Positions 11,962-24,292 of a stretch of 64,000 nucleotides of DNA are shown here, piece after piece. Source of the DNA: Eucommia ulmoides (Eukaryota > Streptophyta > Magnoliopsida > Garryales > Eucommiaceae); the NCBI GenBank assembly GCA_016647705.1, contig CM028333.1, positions 25,848,243-25,912,242 of the forward strand. The letters are read 5' to 3'. The number at the start of each line of letters is the position of its first letter. Position 1 is the stretch's first letter. The notes under the pieces are model-generated. The model was not told the origin of the DNA. It searched no databases and was given only the letters and a program-made list of their open reading frames with translations. The position numbers and the translations under genes were made by a program.

Positions 11962-12459
11962 TTGAAATATAAATGTTATTATTGTAACAAGATTGGTCAT
12001 TATAAGGTCTCATGTCCTTATCGAAAATATAATTTTGAGACTAACCGAAACGAATTCAAAATGATATGGATACCGAAAGGAGATACAAAGTGTAATGTTG
12101 CAGAAAATTATATTATTATGAATAAAGCTCATGATGAAGTCATGAATAAGACATCTAAACCGAAGAGGCCGTCTAAAGTGGAATCTAAGTTTCCACATGT
12201 GGTGAATAATGAGTGTAATGGCAAAAGGAAGTTCAATAATGGACATCAAATATCCACATTAACAAAGAATTTCAATTATATGAAGTTTGGAGGGTACAAG
12301 AATATTGAACCGAAAAATGTATCCAAACCAAGAACCAAGACCAATACCTATGTTCATAAAGGTAAGTCAATTGCAATGGAAAATGAAGATACATCTAATT
12401 CTCATACTCCTAAATTTATAAAATTTGTGAAATGGTTAGATGCTCGGCTTATTAATTAA
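11962..12459 (+). CDS. Element C gag C-terminus with CCHC zinc knuckle (partial)
   Basis: This open frame of about 165 codons begins at TTG, not ATG, so it is probably the 3' end of a longer gag frame. A perfect retroviral-type zinc knuckle lies at the start: Cys5-x2-Cys8-x4-His13-x4-Cys18 (CYYCNKIGHYKVSC), which would bind element RNA. IWIPKGD follows at about residue 35, like the IWVPKG motif after the knuckle in Sirevirus gag. The rest is Lys/Asn-rich and basic. The frame ends in a stop at 12457-12459 and no protease follows. It is the best-preserved reading frame in elements A, B and C, which suggests either recent activity or selection on gag. It may simply be chance survival. Confidence 0.6.
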   Translation: MKYKCYYCNKIGHYKVSCPYRKYNFETNRNEFKMIWIPKGDTKCNVAENYIIMNKAHDEVMNKTSKPKRPSKVESKFPHVVNNECNGKRKFNNGHQISTLTKNFNYMKFGGYKNIEPKNVSKPRTKTNTYVHKGKSIAMENEDTSNSHTPKFIKFVKWLDARLIN

Positions 12460-15306
12460 ACAAGTCGGGATGTGTTTTTTAGACATGCTCCTTAATGGTT
12501 ATATTCATTGTCTTAAGAAACATAATATGATGATTGTTTAACAATCACAAAATGGTTTATTACTATTATATGATATATGTTTTATATAGTAATAATCTTA
12601 TATCTTTAAATGTACATTGATCATTCTTAGTCATATTGTTTATATGGAGAAATAATCAAAGCATGCATTAGATTTGGATGTTATTATTTGCTATTACAGG
12701 ATTCAATTGTTACTAAGTTTTTGTAGTTCAAATTAGCATGATATTAAATCATATAAAGTGTTTTAAATATTCTATATGATCATACATACATAAACACCTT
12801 CAAATAGATGAGCTTATGGTGAAATTGATTAACCGTTTTTGAAAGGTTATATAAAAATTCTTACTAGAACTTTTTGACAGAAAGTCCGATAACCTTGCAC
12901 CGTTTTTGCTATAGCTTTCATTCTATTTATCGGATTGATCTTAAATTGTTTGTGTGGTTTTGGACAACATTAAGGGTGTCTAAAAAATCTTTAAATTATT
13001 ACTTGGTTGAAATCCATATTGGTTTAGTTATAATACATTCGGAACATTTTTTGTCCAAGAAACAATTTGACAACATGAATGCATTATCTTTAAACTTGAT
13101 TGTATTGTTACAAATAGTGAACCAATGACTTCAATACGTTATTTGGTATGTATAAACATGTTAAAAATATTATGTAACTATTTGGATTTATTATCATGCA
13201 TTTAATTAATAAAATTCAATTATGGACTAATCTAATTCATAATGAGTTGTAGTCTATTTTATTGACTTGTACACCATTATAAATTATACTACCAATGATT
13301 AAATAAGTTAATTTGATATGCCAATATTTTTGTAACTCATTAATTATAGTTTGCATGTATATATCATTCCATGATGAGTTTTGAATCTCAATTTGACAAA
13401 TTGAGTTGGTAGTATTCAAAATTCAACTTATAGCTCATGTTTGTTGACTTTGGCTTTGATTTTAAAGATCTATATTTTAGACTATTGTCACAACTTGAAA
13501 ATTATGAATTCATGCATATGATGCTTGATCCATTGTTTTTTAAACATATGTGATGTATTGAATATATGATATTTTTCAATATTAAGGAATATATTATCAT
13601 TGGTGACTATTGATAAATTCATTATTAATTATCTTTTTGACAAGTATGTTTCAAGATTTCATGTTATAAAAGTTTTATTCCTCTTTGTCAACGACTATGA
13701 AGATTCATAGATTGTTAGAACTATAAAGAACTTCAAATGATGTTTAAGATGGAGTTGAATCTACATTCAATTCGACGGTAATGAAGTTCATCCCAATAGA
13801 GCAATTATTCTAGTTTTCATCGATAATATCATTTATGATTGTCTATTTACAAACAATTTCCTTACATGATTGAATGATTATTGAATATGCTCAAAATCAT
13901 GTTACCACATGTGGATCTCTAAAATGGATTGTGAATTCATCAACATATCTTTGGATTTAATGTGAGTATCTTATAGTTGATGATATTCTTGAGAAAATCC
14001 ATATTAATGAAATATTTTTACATCTCATGTAAAATTGATTTACTTGAATAATTACATTTAGTTCATCTTGCCATTGATATCACTATATATGATTATTCTT
14101 AATTAGATGACATGATAAGATGGTATGCTTGAAATCTATGTGATGAATTCTTGTTTTAATGATTATAATTGATTGGTATCATATGAGTTGAAGTATGCAT
14201 TGAATTCTTATTAGATTACTCATATGACAATAGTTGCATGAACATAGTTCTTAATGATAAATATCATCATGTTCATGTACTTATTTAAACATGCTCTAAT
14301 ATTTTGCTATATGTTCATATACCATGAGTTGATATATTATAAAATCAAATTTTGCATATTTAACTAATGATATTCTCCTATGCTTAAAATATTTATGATA
14401 TTTTGGGAACATACGTTTTTGTGACATAGTCCATCATGCTTAAATGATATAATGGATATGTATTTGGACAATGATATATCATGTGAAATTGATTGAAATG
14501 ATTATTGATACACATGATTTATTTGAGAATAGTATGCAATAATAGATATCCAATTGGTACTATGCATTATCATTGATGAAATATTTGATTCTAGTACAAA
14601 ATTGGTTTCTTGAGTGATTGGTGTTTGATCTTAAATTGATAAGTTATTTATTAGCATTTATACCCCTGTTGTTCTTAAATGATTATAAGTTCATATCGAA
14701 ATATTTGACTTGTTTTTATACCAATGAGATTTTGTGTTAAACCAATTTTCTCCTTAAAAAAATAATCATTGAAGTGTGAAAATGGAGTAAACGGGTTAAT
14801 ACTAAATTTTAAATATCAATTTATTGAAATTGATGGCGTTTAGACAAATAATTCACTTTTTCAATATCAATGTCACTTTCAACAAAAATACATGAATGAG
14901 TAAGATATAACATATAAGCAATGCATTCATGTTATATTGTACTAGATTGAGAAGGAACTTAATCCAAAATTGGATAAGCTTAATATGTGAAAACTCTCTT
15001 ATTTTCTTGAACTTAATTGATTTATATGTTTATTGAATATGAGAGTAAAATCAATTGATATGCTTAATTGATTTATTTTTATGGGTATATTCTTACTAAC
15101 AATTGATATACTTTGTTTTGCTCCCAATCCTATCTTCAAACCCTATCATGTTTACATATTTATAATCTTTTTGATGAAGTCAAAAGGGGAAAGATATATG
15201 GATTGAATATGCATATATGCTTAAATTGTTATTTTCTATATAATGCATATATTTAGGAGTTTGTTCATATAATTTGTGTGACAATCCATCAAAGGGTTGC
15301 CATCAT
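12460..15306 (+). other. Element C long interior without recognisable genes
   Basis: 2.8 kb of AT-rich sequence. I searched the translations for protease (DSG), integrase, YVDD and RNase H signatures and saw none. The open frames at 12874-13128 and 13237-13419 resemble nothing I know. A purine tract (CAAAAGGGGAAAGA) lies near 15180. Confidence 0.7.
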
Positions 15307-15321
15307 TAAAAAGGGGAAGAT
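15307..15321 (+). other. Element C polypurine tract
   Basis: TAAAAAGGGGAAGAT abuts the LTR start TGTTG. It is the expected plus-strand primer site and follows a similar tract about 130 bp upstream. Confidence 0.85.
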
Positions 15322-16130
15322 TGTTGTTATATGTGCTTTGATGATGTTAATATATGTATTTTGATGATGTCACAATATGTGTTGTAATGATATCAATATT
15401 AGTGATATGATGATGTCACATTAATAATATTAGACACATTTTACATGTTTCAATGTGTTTTGATTGAAACATACCTTAATTGTACTGAACAATGTGATAT
15501 CTTAAGTGCAGGTATTAAAATTCAATTATTCATTGTGTGAGCTAACCATAATAGAATTTTAAGTGTGAAATGCAGGTATAATCTCGATATCAAGAGCACA
15601 AGACTTACGTAAGATTAAGTCTATATGATATTACTTTTGAAGAGATTATAAACTTTGGTTCATTAGGATGCACACACATCCCAAAAGTGTATACATTCAT
15701 AATATTATGATTTAAATATATTCATTATTTGATTATATAATGATACGTGTGATTAGATTATCCAACATATAATTATTTATTAAATTCATATCTTGATCAC
15801 AACATGCTTAATATGAAAAAACTTGTTTTTAATGTAATCATAAGGAACATTGTATATATAGTTTGATCTAACATACTCAATATATTCATTATATAATGAC
15901 AACATGATATACTTGATCTAATATATTTAACTTATGCTTATATCATAATATGATGTGTTCAAGACAAACTTTGCTTTGATTATTTTGATTTGATTGATTA
16001 TTCCGCTACACATACAATCACAAGAACTAACAAGTTTGATTTGAGATCTTAGTAGAATGATTTTACGAAACGTTTTTATAGGTATAATTCACCCCTCTCC
16101 CCCCCTCTTGGATCAATATCTGGGCCAACA
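15322..16130 (+). repeat. Element C 3' LTR, internally deleted
   Basis: 809 bp. It follows the 5' LTR to about 15965 (GATGTGTTCAAGACA, equal to 7790-7800) and then jumps to the segment TTTGCTTTGATTATTTTGA (equal to 10865). About 3 kb present in the 5' LTR, including R2, is missing. It ends TGGGCCAACA. Confidence 0.9.
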
Positions 16131-17340
16131 GTCAGTTTATGGCATATCTTTAAAAAACTATCCGTTGGAGGGATAGTTATTGGTCTATTAATAGAGACCT
16201 GGGGGAATTGAATAATATGCATCAAGAAAATCAGTTTGAGCTTTTATAAGAGTGAAATTTATGTTGAGATTTTTACGAGAGATTCATTTTAAGTTCTTGA
16301 TCTAAAGCGCTTGTTGTTTAGTATCATCGATTTAAGTTCTACTTGCTACACTATCATTGCCTTCGGTGTTTTCGCAGTGAGATTTATCCAAGCTTTATTA
16401 ATTAACTTTGAAGTTTTATTTATCTTGAATTTATTGGTATAGGATTGTTAGAAATATTGTTTTGAACTTAGAAGCCTGAAAATCGTTTTTAAACGATTTC
16501 TGTCTGATTATCTAATTACGTACTAAATTTGTGTTACGCAATTTTCTTTATTAATCAAATTTGAATTGCCGCATATTGTATCTAACATGTAGTAATTATT
16601 CAAGACATTAATTGAGTATATTCGTATTGAGGTAGTAGAAGCCCCTTATGGGAAGAAACTCATATTTTTTGTATTTGTGAGTTTGAGTAGAATAAACATG
16701 TTTGGGACGGTGTCTAATCAGGACAGTTAGGTTTTGATCTTTTTCCTATGAAATATATTAGGGTTTGATCTTTATCTCGATAAAAATGTTAAGTTATTAT
16801 TTTCCCTTGAAAAGAATTAAGTTTTGATTCTTCCTACAATTGAATTCTTTTTTGATTGATTTGTAAAGGTTCATCATTCCTTGTGAAAAGGATAAGTGAG
16901 AGAGCGTTAGGTTAATCTTTAGCTTGATAAAAAGATAAGGTTTATCCTTGGCTCGTGAAAGGGTAAATTGTAAAGGTTGATTTTGTGCCTATAAAAGAAT
17001 CGTGAATTATAAGGGTTTAGGTCCTACTTGGTATAAGAATTAAGGGGTTTAGTGGATTGGGAATCTCCATGGAGCTCAGAGGACTGGACGTAGACAAGAT
17101 TTGCTTGACTGAACCAAGATAAATTCTTGTGTACTGCATTGATTTATTTTCTATCTTATGTTTGGATGTGCACTTAGTATTAAACACATATCCGTTATGT
17201 ATAACGATAATAATTGATTTAGAAAAATTAATTATATATGTTTAAGTGTTTAATTCTTGATTATATATATATATATATTTATTTATTTATTTTGTAACTG
17301 CTCAATTCACTCCCCTCTCGGGTAGCTCTTTGGGCCAACA
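16131..17340 (+). repeat. Element A 3' LTR, second part
   Basis: It continues LTR A after element C. It shares with LTRs B and D the GGTAGTAGAAGCCCC/GGTAGAAGCTCCGAGTGAG block, the run of GGTTTTGATC and TTGATTTTGTGCC phrases, and the closing GGGTAGCTCTTTGGGCCAACA. Confidence 0.85.
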
Positions 17341-18278
17341 CAATTAATGAAATTAATGGATATTGGTCTGCGCCTAATTTTCACTTCTTATTTTGCTAAT
17401 TTATTTGACCTCATTTTTGTGTCCTAAATTATACTGTGTTGGATTTTGTTAAAATTTGAATATAAAAATTTAATTTATTTAAAATAATTTATTTTTTTGG
17501 AAATTTTGAATTCTCTAAATTTTAATATGTATAATTTAAAAAAAAAAAAAAAACAATATTATTTTTTTTCAAATTTTGTTAAAATCAAATTAAATATCTT
17601 TCAAAACATATTATCTTCTAATTTTTATATATAATACATTTATCTAAGTAATTAGAATTAGAGAAATTATTTATTTTCTATTAAATATTATTCTTTTATT
17701 TCAAAAAACTATTATAAGATTAGAAATCAAACATAAACATTTAACAATTTGTTTTAAAAAAAATAGTTTTTAAATGTACTTTCTTTTAAGGGAATTTTAT
17801 TATATAGTCCTCAAAAGATGTACAACTCATAAAATGAATCTTTTACTTAGAACAATAATTTTTTTGGTTCTTATATAATAGTCTCTAATATTTGCCCTCC
17901 AAATGATATTGTATTTACAAAACCATGCTATCCAAGTTGTGTAACCGTTTCATTTATGGGAAGTGCACAGTTCCCAGATACATCCTCCACCGTTTGGAAA
18001 AGCGGCTACTATGAACCAAATCCCTATTCAAAAAATAAAAATATATACATCAAATTAATGTAGAAAAAATCATCTTTCTAATGATATAATTTATGAATTT
18101 TTTTGAAAAATAATGTGAATTTGTGAATGTTTATATGACCATTCAACATGGATAATCTATCCAGTGTAAAACATTCAAAAAAACAAATCTAACAAATCAG
18201 CATTCACCAAGTCCAAATTTAAACATCGACCAAAATACATCATCCAAAAATGAACATTCAAATCTGGGTATTTCATAT
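17341..18278. other. AT-rich flank left of element G
   Basis: No gene seen. It holds poly-A runs and, at 18128-18178, a segment (ATATGACCATTCAACATGG) repeated directly at 25246 on the other side of element G. G therefore inserted in a locally duplicated sequence. The TTATTATATAGTCCTC text near 17800 loosely mirrors AGTCTTCTAAC text near 26000, which might be the ends of an older DNA transposon. Confidence 0.5.
18274..18278. repeat. Element G target-site duplication, left
   Basis: CATAT, identical to 25244-25248. Confidence 0.95.
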
Positions 18279-20474
18279 TGTCACGACCCGGTTTCCCAAG
18301 GCCGGACTATGGTTTTTCCTATAGAGAAATCCTAAATCTAAAATTTAACTCACTCGACTTCCTAATCTATCCAATTTGATAAATTGTATAATAAAGGCGA
18401 TAATTTTAATTGTCCATTTAACGACAGAAATCATTAAATATAATATTCACCATTTAAGTACCATCAAATGACCAATCATCTATTTTAAAAATTAATTCGC
18501 GGATTATATAAATTGTGGCGACAACACTACTAATTTAATAACGTATAAATTGAAATCCGGATATTTAATAATTCCCAAAATTTAGAGATTTTGGAAAACC
18601 AATCAACCGAAGTTAATATTTATAAAATCCAATTTATTTGAAAAACTTTAAACTAATTTAGAACTGAATTTCCAACATTTTTATCCAAACCAATTATATT
18701 TACCGAATATTCAATACATTATTTTTATGAGAGAAACATTCTACAACCACTACGATAATTAATATTATCGTTTTCTCCGATTACAACAATAATAATAATT
18801 ATTACAATTATTACAACTCGAATTTCAAATAAATTTTTCTTTCTCTCGTTTTCTCCCAACTTACCCTACAATCCAAATATGGTGGGGTTGTGAGCTAATG
18901 CTCAGTAGAACTCCAACCCCTCTAATATGTGCATTTAATTAAACACGTAAAACCACGTAATCATGCTCGTCACATAATTTTAACACATAAACCACATAAG
19001 CATGCTCGTCACATAAATCCCGCATCGTCCAACATATTTCACATAATTTCGACAGATAAAAATATCGCAACAATATACTAAATAATTTCATAATTACCCA
19101 CGAGACAGTTAAATACAATTAAATGCATATATTAAGAGTGACAGGAATTCTACCTTCCTCGGATTTTCCGTTTGCCGTAAGATGAGTATTTCGTTTTTCA
19201 AAAGGGTAGTTTGTGTATTTTTTTTTCTTTTCCCCTTCTTCTTCCTTGTTGTTTTTCCTGTTTTGCTCATCCCGCCGACACCACCATCGGCCTTTACTGC
19301 CGGCGACGCCACACCCGATCACACACACACATATGCAGTCGTTTGAGCAACACACACAGAGAGAGAACACTTACACCAGCGATAAAACAGAGACAACCAC
19401 ACACCCACACACATACACTGGCGTCTCTCTCTCTCTCTCACTAGCTCTCCACTCCGGCGACACCCCACACCACCATACATACACAACACACCCACATGCA
19501 CACCGCAACAAAACAGGAATAACCACACACCCACACATACACACCAGCGGCGTCTCTCTCTCTCTTACTAGCTCTCACTCTCACTCCGGCGATCTACGCA
19601 CCCACACAACCAAACGAACACAGTACCACCATCACCTCCGGAACACATACACACACACAGAAACATACACAATACACACAACTACATTACGGCTGAACAC
19701 TGACACCGCCGACCGGACCACCCATGCCGTCAAGCCAAACAACGACGATCATGCCCTCACACACCCACAATGATGAACAAAAAACAAAGCACCCACACTG
19801 TCACACACACACCCACGCCTGAAACACACACACTCTGAAACACACACCCACTGGCGACGTCCCACCGCCGGCAACCCACATCGAAACATACCCACACACA
19901 TACGATACACTGTGACAGACCAAAGCACATACATATATTCATAGCAATTGGACACACACATACACCCAAAACACATAAACCTAAAGGATCGCCGACCACC
20001 GAACACTTACTGACAAACCCACTTCCGATTTTCTTTCTTCTCTATTTTTGTTTCTGCTTTTTTTTTTTTTTTTTTTTTTTGAAGTTGAAGATCACGATTG
20101 CATGGGTATTTATATGCATAAGAGTAGTGGATCAACTTAATCCCAAATACTACCACGTCGATCAGATCTCGATTCTTCTCCTCTCGATTTGTGTTTGATC
20201 GAAAGGCACGGCACGGCACAACATATATATATATATATAATATTTTCTTTAATTACATTCTCCTCCCCCTAATTTCTTTAGATTTTTATTTGAATCCCCA
20301 TTTCAAGATTTAATTTCTCTCAAAATTATAATTTAACCCAAACCGAAAATTAATATTTTCAAAATCACTAATTAGCCCCTTAAAAACTTTAAATCAAATA
20401 ATAAATTATGTCATCTACTCCGTTATTTTTTAAACTTTTTAAAATACAACTTAAAGAAAAATCAAGGTCGTACA
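18279..20474 (-). repeat. Element G 3' LTR (left copy)
   Basis: 2196 bp. It contains a long CA-rich stretch (19300-19990), a poly-T run near 20060 and a short (AT)n at 20223-20239. It matches 22934-25243 throughout. Confidence 0.95.
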
Positions 20475-20520
20475 ACTCTTCCCCCCTAAAATAAATTTCG
20501 TCCCGAAATTTTCGTTCAAA
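20475..20520 (-). other. Element G polypurine tract and conserved 3' end
   Basis: On the minus strand the text GGGACGAAATTTATTTTAGG is followed by GGGGGAAGAGT and then the LTR start TGTACG. The phrase ATTTCGGGACGAAAT is typical just upstream of the 3' LTR of plant Gypsy chromoviruses such as Tekay/Del. Confidence 0.8.
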
Positions 20521-21393
20521 ACAATCGGAATTAAAATTTCGGTCAAAACAATAATGTTTCTAAATGCTTCCGCTATGCTACTCTGATAAAATTATAATAA
20601 ATAACAATATTGTTTGAACACATCATGATAATTTTCAGTAGATTGGGTCTATCTTATTTCAACAATAATTTTTCCCTAACCAATATGTTTCTATTCCCTC
20701 CGATCAATTGATTCACAACCATATTTATATTAAACAAATTCAACAATCACGTAACCGTTTTATAAAAATTACCACAATCCAACGTCAACTAATAAATTTT
20801 CATAATACGTCAAATGGGTCATCTATAAGAATTTCCTTTATATCTCCACATTTAATCAAGTCCCTGACAAGGCTAAACGCCTCAACTACGTCACAAATAT
20901 ATAACCACGTATAATGATGTATCGAAATACATATGTCCCTACTACGAAATCCGATACGTCACAAAAATCAATAATTACTCTATATATCAATATTATATCA
21001 ATAACTTTTCTAAAATACTCATCGACTCAAAGATAACTCAGATTATCTTTTCCCCATAAAATCCCAATGACTCTCACATTCCGACTCTGCCTAATGTTAG
21101 TAATGGATCCATACATACAACTGAGTTATTATTTATCGGTATACTTTCTTCGTAGTATAAAAATATTTTATGGATCAAGTTTTTATCAAAAACTACTTCC
21201 CAGTATAAAATGTACCCACATAGGGCTATATTTAGACCTCGATAAAATATCACCAACTTACTGTCAATATCAGAAATCTCAACCAAATATCTTTAATATA
21301 AAATAGGTTTCAAATTGACAAATCAACTCATGTATATATCACATCTCAAATAATAATATAATAATCTCGTAATAATCTCACCACAGAATCAAC

Positions 21394-21396
<3 letters not shown>

Positions 21397-21444
<48 letters not shown>
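21397..21444. repeat. (TA)24 microsatellite
   Basis: 48 bp of alternating TA in the interior of element G. Confidence 0.97.
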
Positions 21445-21445
<1 letters not shown>

Positions 21446-21599
21446 CACCCCAACTAAATACTGAAAATCAACCAAAATAATTCAATTAACCATCTAGTAA
21501 AATTAAATCAAAACAATAAATATACCAACATAAATAAAATACCAATCCAATATCAAATAATATGGATAAATGTACTCATCTCATTTACCTCATACGACA

Positions 21600-21705
21600 A
21601 AACACCATACCACACCACACCATATCATATCACACTGCCCCACTTCACACCACATCACACCATACCTCATCACATCAGACCACCCCACATCACACCACAC
21701 CTTAG
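21600..21705. repeat. CACAC/CATCACA low-complexity tract
   Basis: Dense CCACACCA, CATATCACAC and CATCACACC words, asymmetrical in purine/pyrimidine. It gives a spurious open frame on the plus strand. Confidence 0.85.
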
Positions 21706-21794
21706 CTAGCCATGTGATCGTTTTAACCTCACGATCGGGAGTTGCAACGGTACCGTATCACCCGTAGGATTTGTTTTCCTAGCGGGACATAACA

Positions 21795-21965
21795 ACGCTC
21801 TACCGTAACAGATAATCAACGTTCTGCCGAAATAGATAATCAACGCTCTACCGTAGCAGATAAATACTATGGCATTGTCCAAATCAACAACATCATCATC
21901 AAACTATAACTCAATAAATAATCAACACTTTGCCGAAGCAGAATCAACGCTCTGCCAAAGCAAAT
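21795..21965. repeat. Minisatellite, unit about 24 bp
   Basis: Variants of ACGCTCTACCGTAGCAGATA plus ATCA recur about five times: three in a row, then two more after a 60-bp gap. The CTCTRCCGNARCAG core is conserved. Confidence 0.8.
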
Positions 21966-22908
21966 AAAATCAACAATATCGTCAAATTGATAACAATATT
22001 ATCAAATCAACAATATCAATAACTTCGTCTCATCAATATCGTCAAAATTCCCAACATCCACCTCTTTTTTTCTCCAAAATCAACTTTGTCCAAATATCAT
22101 TTTTCCACCCTCCTTTAAAACCAACTACATTCAACAAATCATTTTCCACTTTCTTTAAAAATCGTCGTAATCCACAATTCCAAAAATACCTGAAACCGCT
22201 TGATCCATATAAATTAGAAAATCGTCCAGTTTTAAGTAAACACATTTTTTTTTTTTATCATATATATGAAAATAGATTTACTAGAAGACAATATACACCT
22301 TTAATTTAATAACTCTAATTTAGCGACAATTTTTCAATGGTCTACAACTAACACGACACTCACCTAGGCTTATGTAACTCATCAACCGCCAGCTCAGATG
22401 TTAATATGTTCAACCTTATTAATCAACCCTCATTTCAAATATTAATATGTTCAAATTATTATTCCACTGTCATCTAAGATGTTAATATGTTCAAATTAAA
22501 ATTATAGGGGCCAAAGTGAAATAATGGTAAGAACACATTGGTGCAAAGTGCCCAATATTTTATTCATAAACTTTCGAGAATTTTATTACTTAACCGAATA
22601 AATTTTTCAACACATTTATGATTTATGCAAATATTACAGAGCGTAATTTATTATCAGTTTCAATCTGTCAAATCAATGCAAATACTAACAATTTAATATG
22701 ATCACATTGTGCAATTTGGTTAACCAAAAGGTCCACATAATCAATCCAACAGGTATACACATATGAGTCATAAACATAAACAATCATCGTTTCTTGTTCC
22801 ACTTTTATTTCGCAATTTCAACTAAAATTAACAGTTTATTATGAACGATGGGTATCCTAACCCCGGTTCAACGTGCTCGCAAATCTAAATTCTGAGTCTA
22901 CAGAATCT

Positions 22909-22933
22909 ATATCCTAAGCTCTGATACTAAACT
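22909..22933 (-). other. Element G primer-binding site
   Basis: On the minus strand, directly after the LTR end GACA, comes AGTTTAGTATCAGAGCTTAG. Its core GTATCAGAGC matches the initiator tRNA-Met complement; the upstream GG is changed to TA. Confidence 0.85.
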
Positions 22934-24239
22934 TGTCATAACTCTATTTCCCAGGGCCAGATTATGATTTCTCCTATAGAGAAATCCTAAATCTAAAATT
23001 TAACTCACTCAACTTCCTAATCTATCCAATTTGATAAATTGTATAATAAAGGCAATAATTTTAACTGCCCATTTAACAACGGAAATCATTAAATATAATA
23101 TTCACCGTTTAAGTACCACCAAAGGACCAATCATCTATTTTAAAAATTAATTCGCAGATTATATAGATTGTGGCGACAACACTACTAATTTAATAACATA
23201 TAAATTGAAATCCGGATATTTAATAATTCCCAAAATTTAGATATTTTTTGGAAAACCAATCGACCGAAGTTAATATTTATAAAATCCAATATAATTGAAA
23301 ATCTTTAATATAATTTAGAACTGAATTTCCAACATTTTTATCCAAACCAATTATATTTACCGAATATTCAATAAATTATTTTTATGAGAGAAACATTCTA
23401 CAATCACTACGATAATTAATATTATTGTTTTCTGCGATTACAACAATAATAATAATTATTACAACTCGAATTTCAAATAAATTCTTCTCTCTCTCGTTTT
23501 CTCTCAGCCGACCCTGCAATCCAAATACTATGGTATTGTGAGCTAACGCTCAATAGAACTCCAACCCCTCAAATATGTGTATTTAATTAAATACATAAAA
23601 CCACGTAATCATGTTCATCACATAATTTTAACACATAAACCACATAGGCATGCTCGTCACATAAATCCCGCATCGTCCAACATATTTCACATAATTTCGA
23701 CAGATAAAAATATCGCAACAATATACTAAATAGTTTCATAATCACCCACGAGACAGTTAAATACAATTAAATGCATATATTAAGAGTGACAGGAATTCTA
23801 CCTTCCTCGGATTTTCCATTTGCCGCGAGATGAGTATTTTGTTTTTCAAATGGGTGGTTTGTGTAATTTTCTTTTTTTTTTCTTTTTTTTTTTCCCTTCT
23901 TATTTTTTCTTCTTTCTTTTTCTTTTTCCTGTTTTGCTCATCCCGCCGACGCCACAACCGGTCTTCACTGCTAGCAACGCCACACCCGATCACACATACA
24001 CATATGCAGTCGTCTGAGCAACACATACACACACACACACACAGAGCACACATACACCAGCGATGAAATAGAGACAACCACAACCACACACACACACCGA
24101 CGTTTTTCTCTCTCTCACTAGCTCTCTACTCCGACGACACCCCATACCACCATGCATACAAAACACACACAGAACACACCCACATGCACACCGCAACAAA
24201 ACAGGGACAACTACACACTCATACATACACACCAGCGGC

Positions 24240-24240
<1 letters not shown>

Positions 24241-24288
<48 letters not shown>
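24241..24288. repeat. (TC)24 microsatellite
   Basis: 48 bp. The left LTR has only short TC runs at the matching place (about 19551-19563), so it expanded after insertion. Confidence 0.95.

Positions 24289-24292
<4 letters not shown>

Larger units (their letters stand above)
6908..16130 (+). mobile_element. Element C, Copia-like element with gag but no pol
   Basis: The 5' LTR runs 6908-11018 (TGTTGCTATATG... to ...GGCCAACA) and the 3' LTR 15322-16130 (TGTTGTTATATG... to ...GGGCCAACA). A perfect iMet primer site follows the first and a purine tract precedes the second. The LTR opening, with TTTTGATGATGTCA, is the SIRE-type start. The interior of about 4.3 kb contains a coiled-coil region and a CCHC knuckle but no protease, integrase or reverse transcriptase that I can find. 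It lies inside the 3' LTR of element A. The flanking pentamers GCTAG and GTCAG match at only three of five positions. Confidence 0.85.
1633..17340 (+). mobile_element. Element A, decayed Sirevirus-like Copia retrotransposon
   Basis: The order is 5' LTR remnant (1633-2157), iMet primer site, gag, a collapsed protease/integrase region, reverse transcriptase and RNase H, two purine tracts, then a 3' LTR starting TGTT at 5848. The 3' LTR is split by element C (6908-16130) and ends GGGCCAACA at 17340. Relative to element B the interior is about 1.2 kb shorter because of two deletions, one in protease/integrase and one between integrase and reverse transcriptase. Stops and frameshifts occur throughout, so it cannot act on its own. 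Placement near SIRE/Maximus rests on the gag C-terminal region, the RT/RNase H wording and the long LTRs. Confidence 0.85.
20521..22900 (-). other. Element G non-coding interior
   Basis: No coding region is recognisable on either strand. It holds (TA)24 at 21397-21444, a CACAC/CATCACA-rich stretch at 21600-21705, and about five copies of a 24-25 bp unit (ACGCTCTACCGTAGCAGATA type) at 21795-21965. The open frames here are short and repeat-driven. Confidence 0.8.

Noticed and set aside
19213-19773. 186-codon plus-strand open frame in element G
   Set aside because: It lies in a CA/TC-rich tract of the LTR; the His/Thr-rich product reflects repeats. Overlapping frames on both strands show the same artefact.
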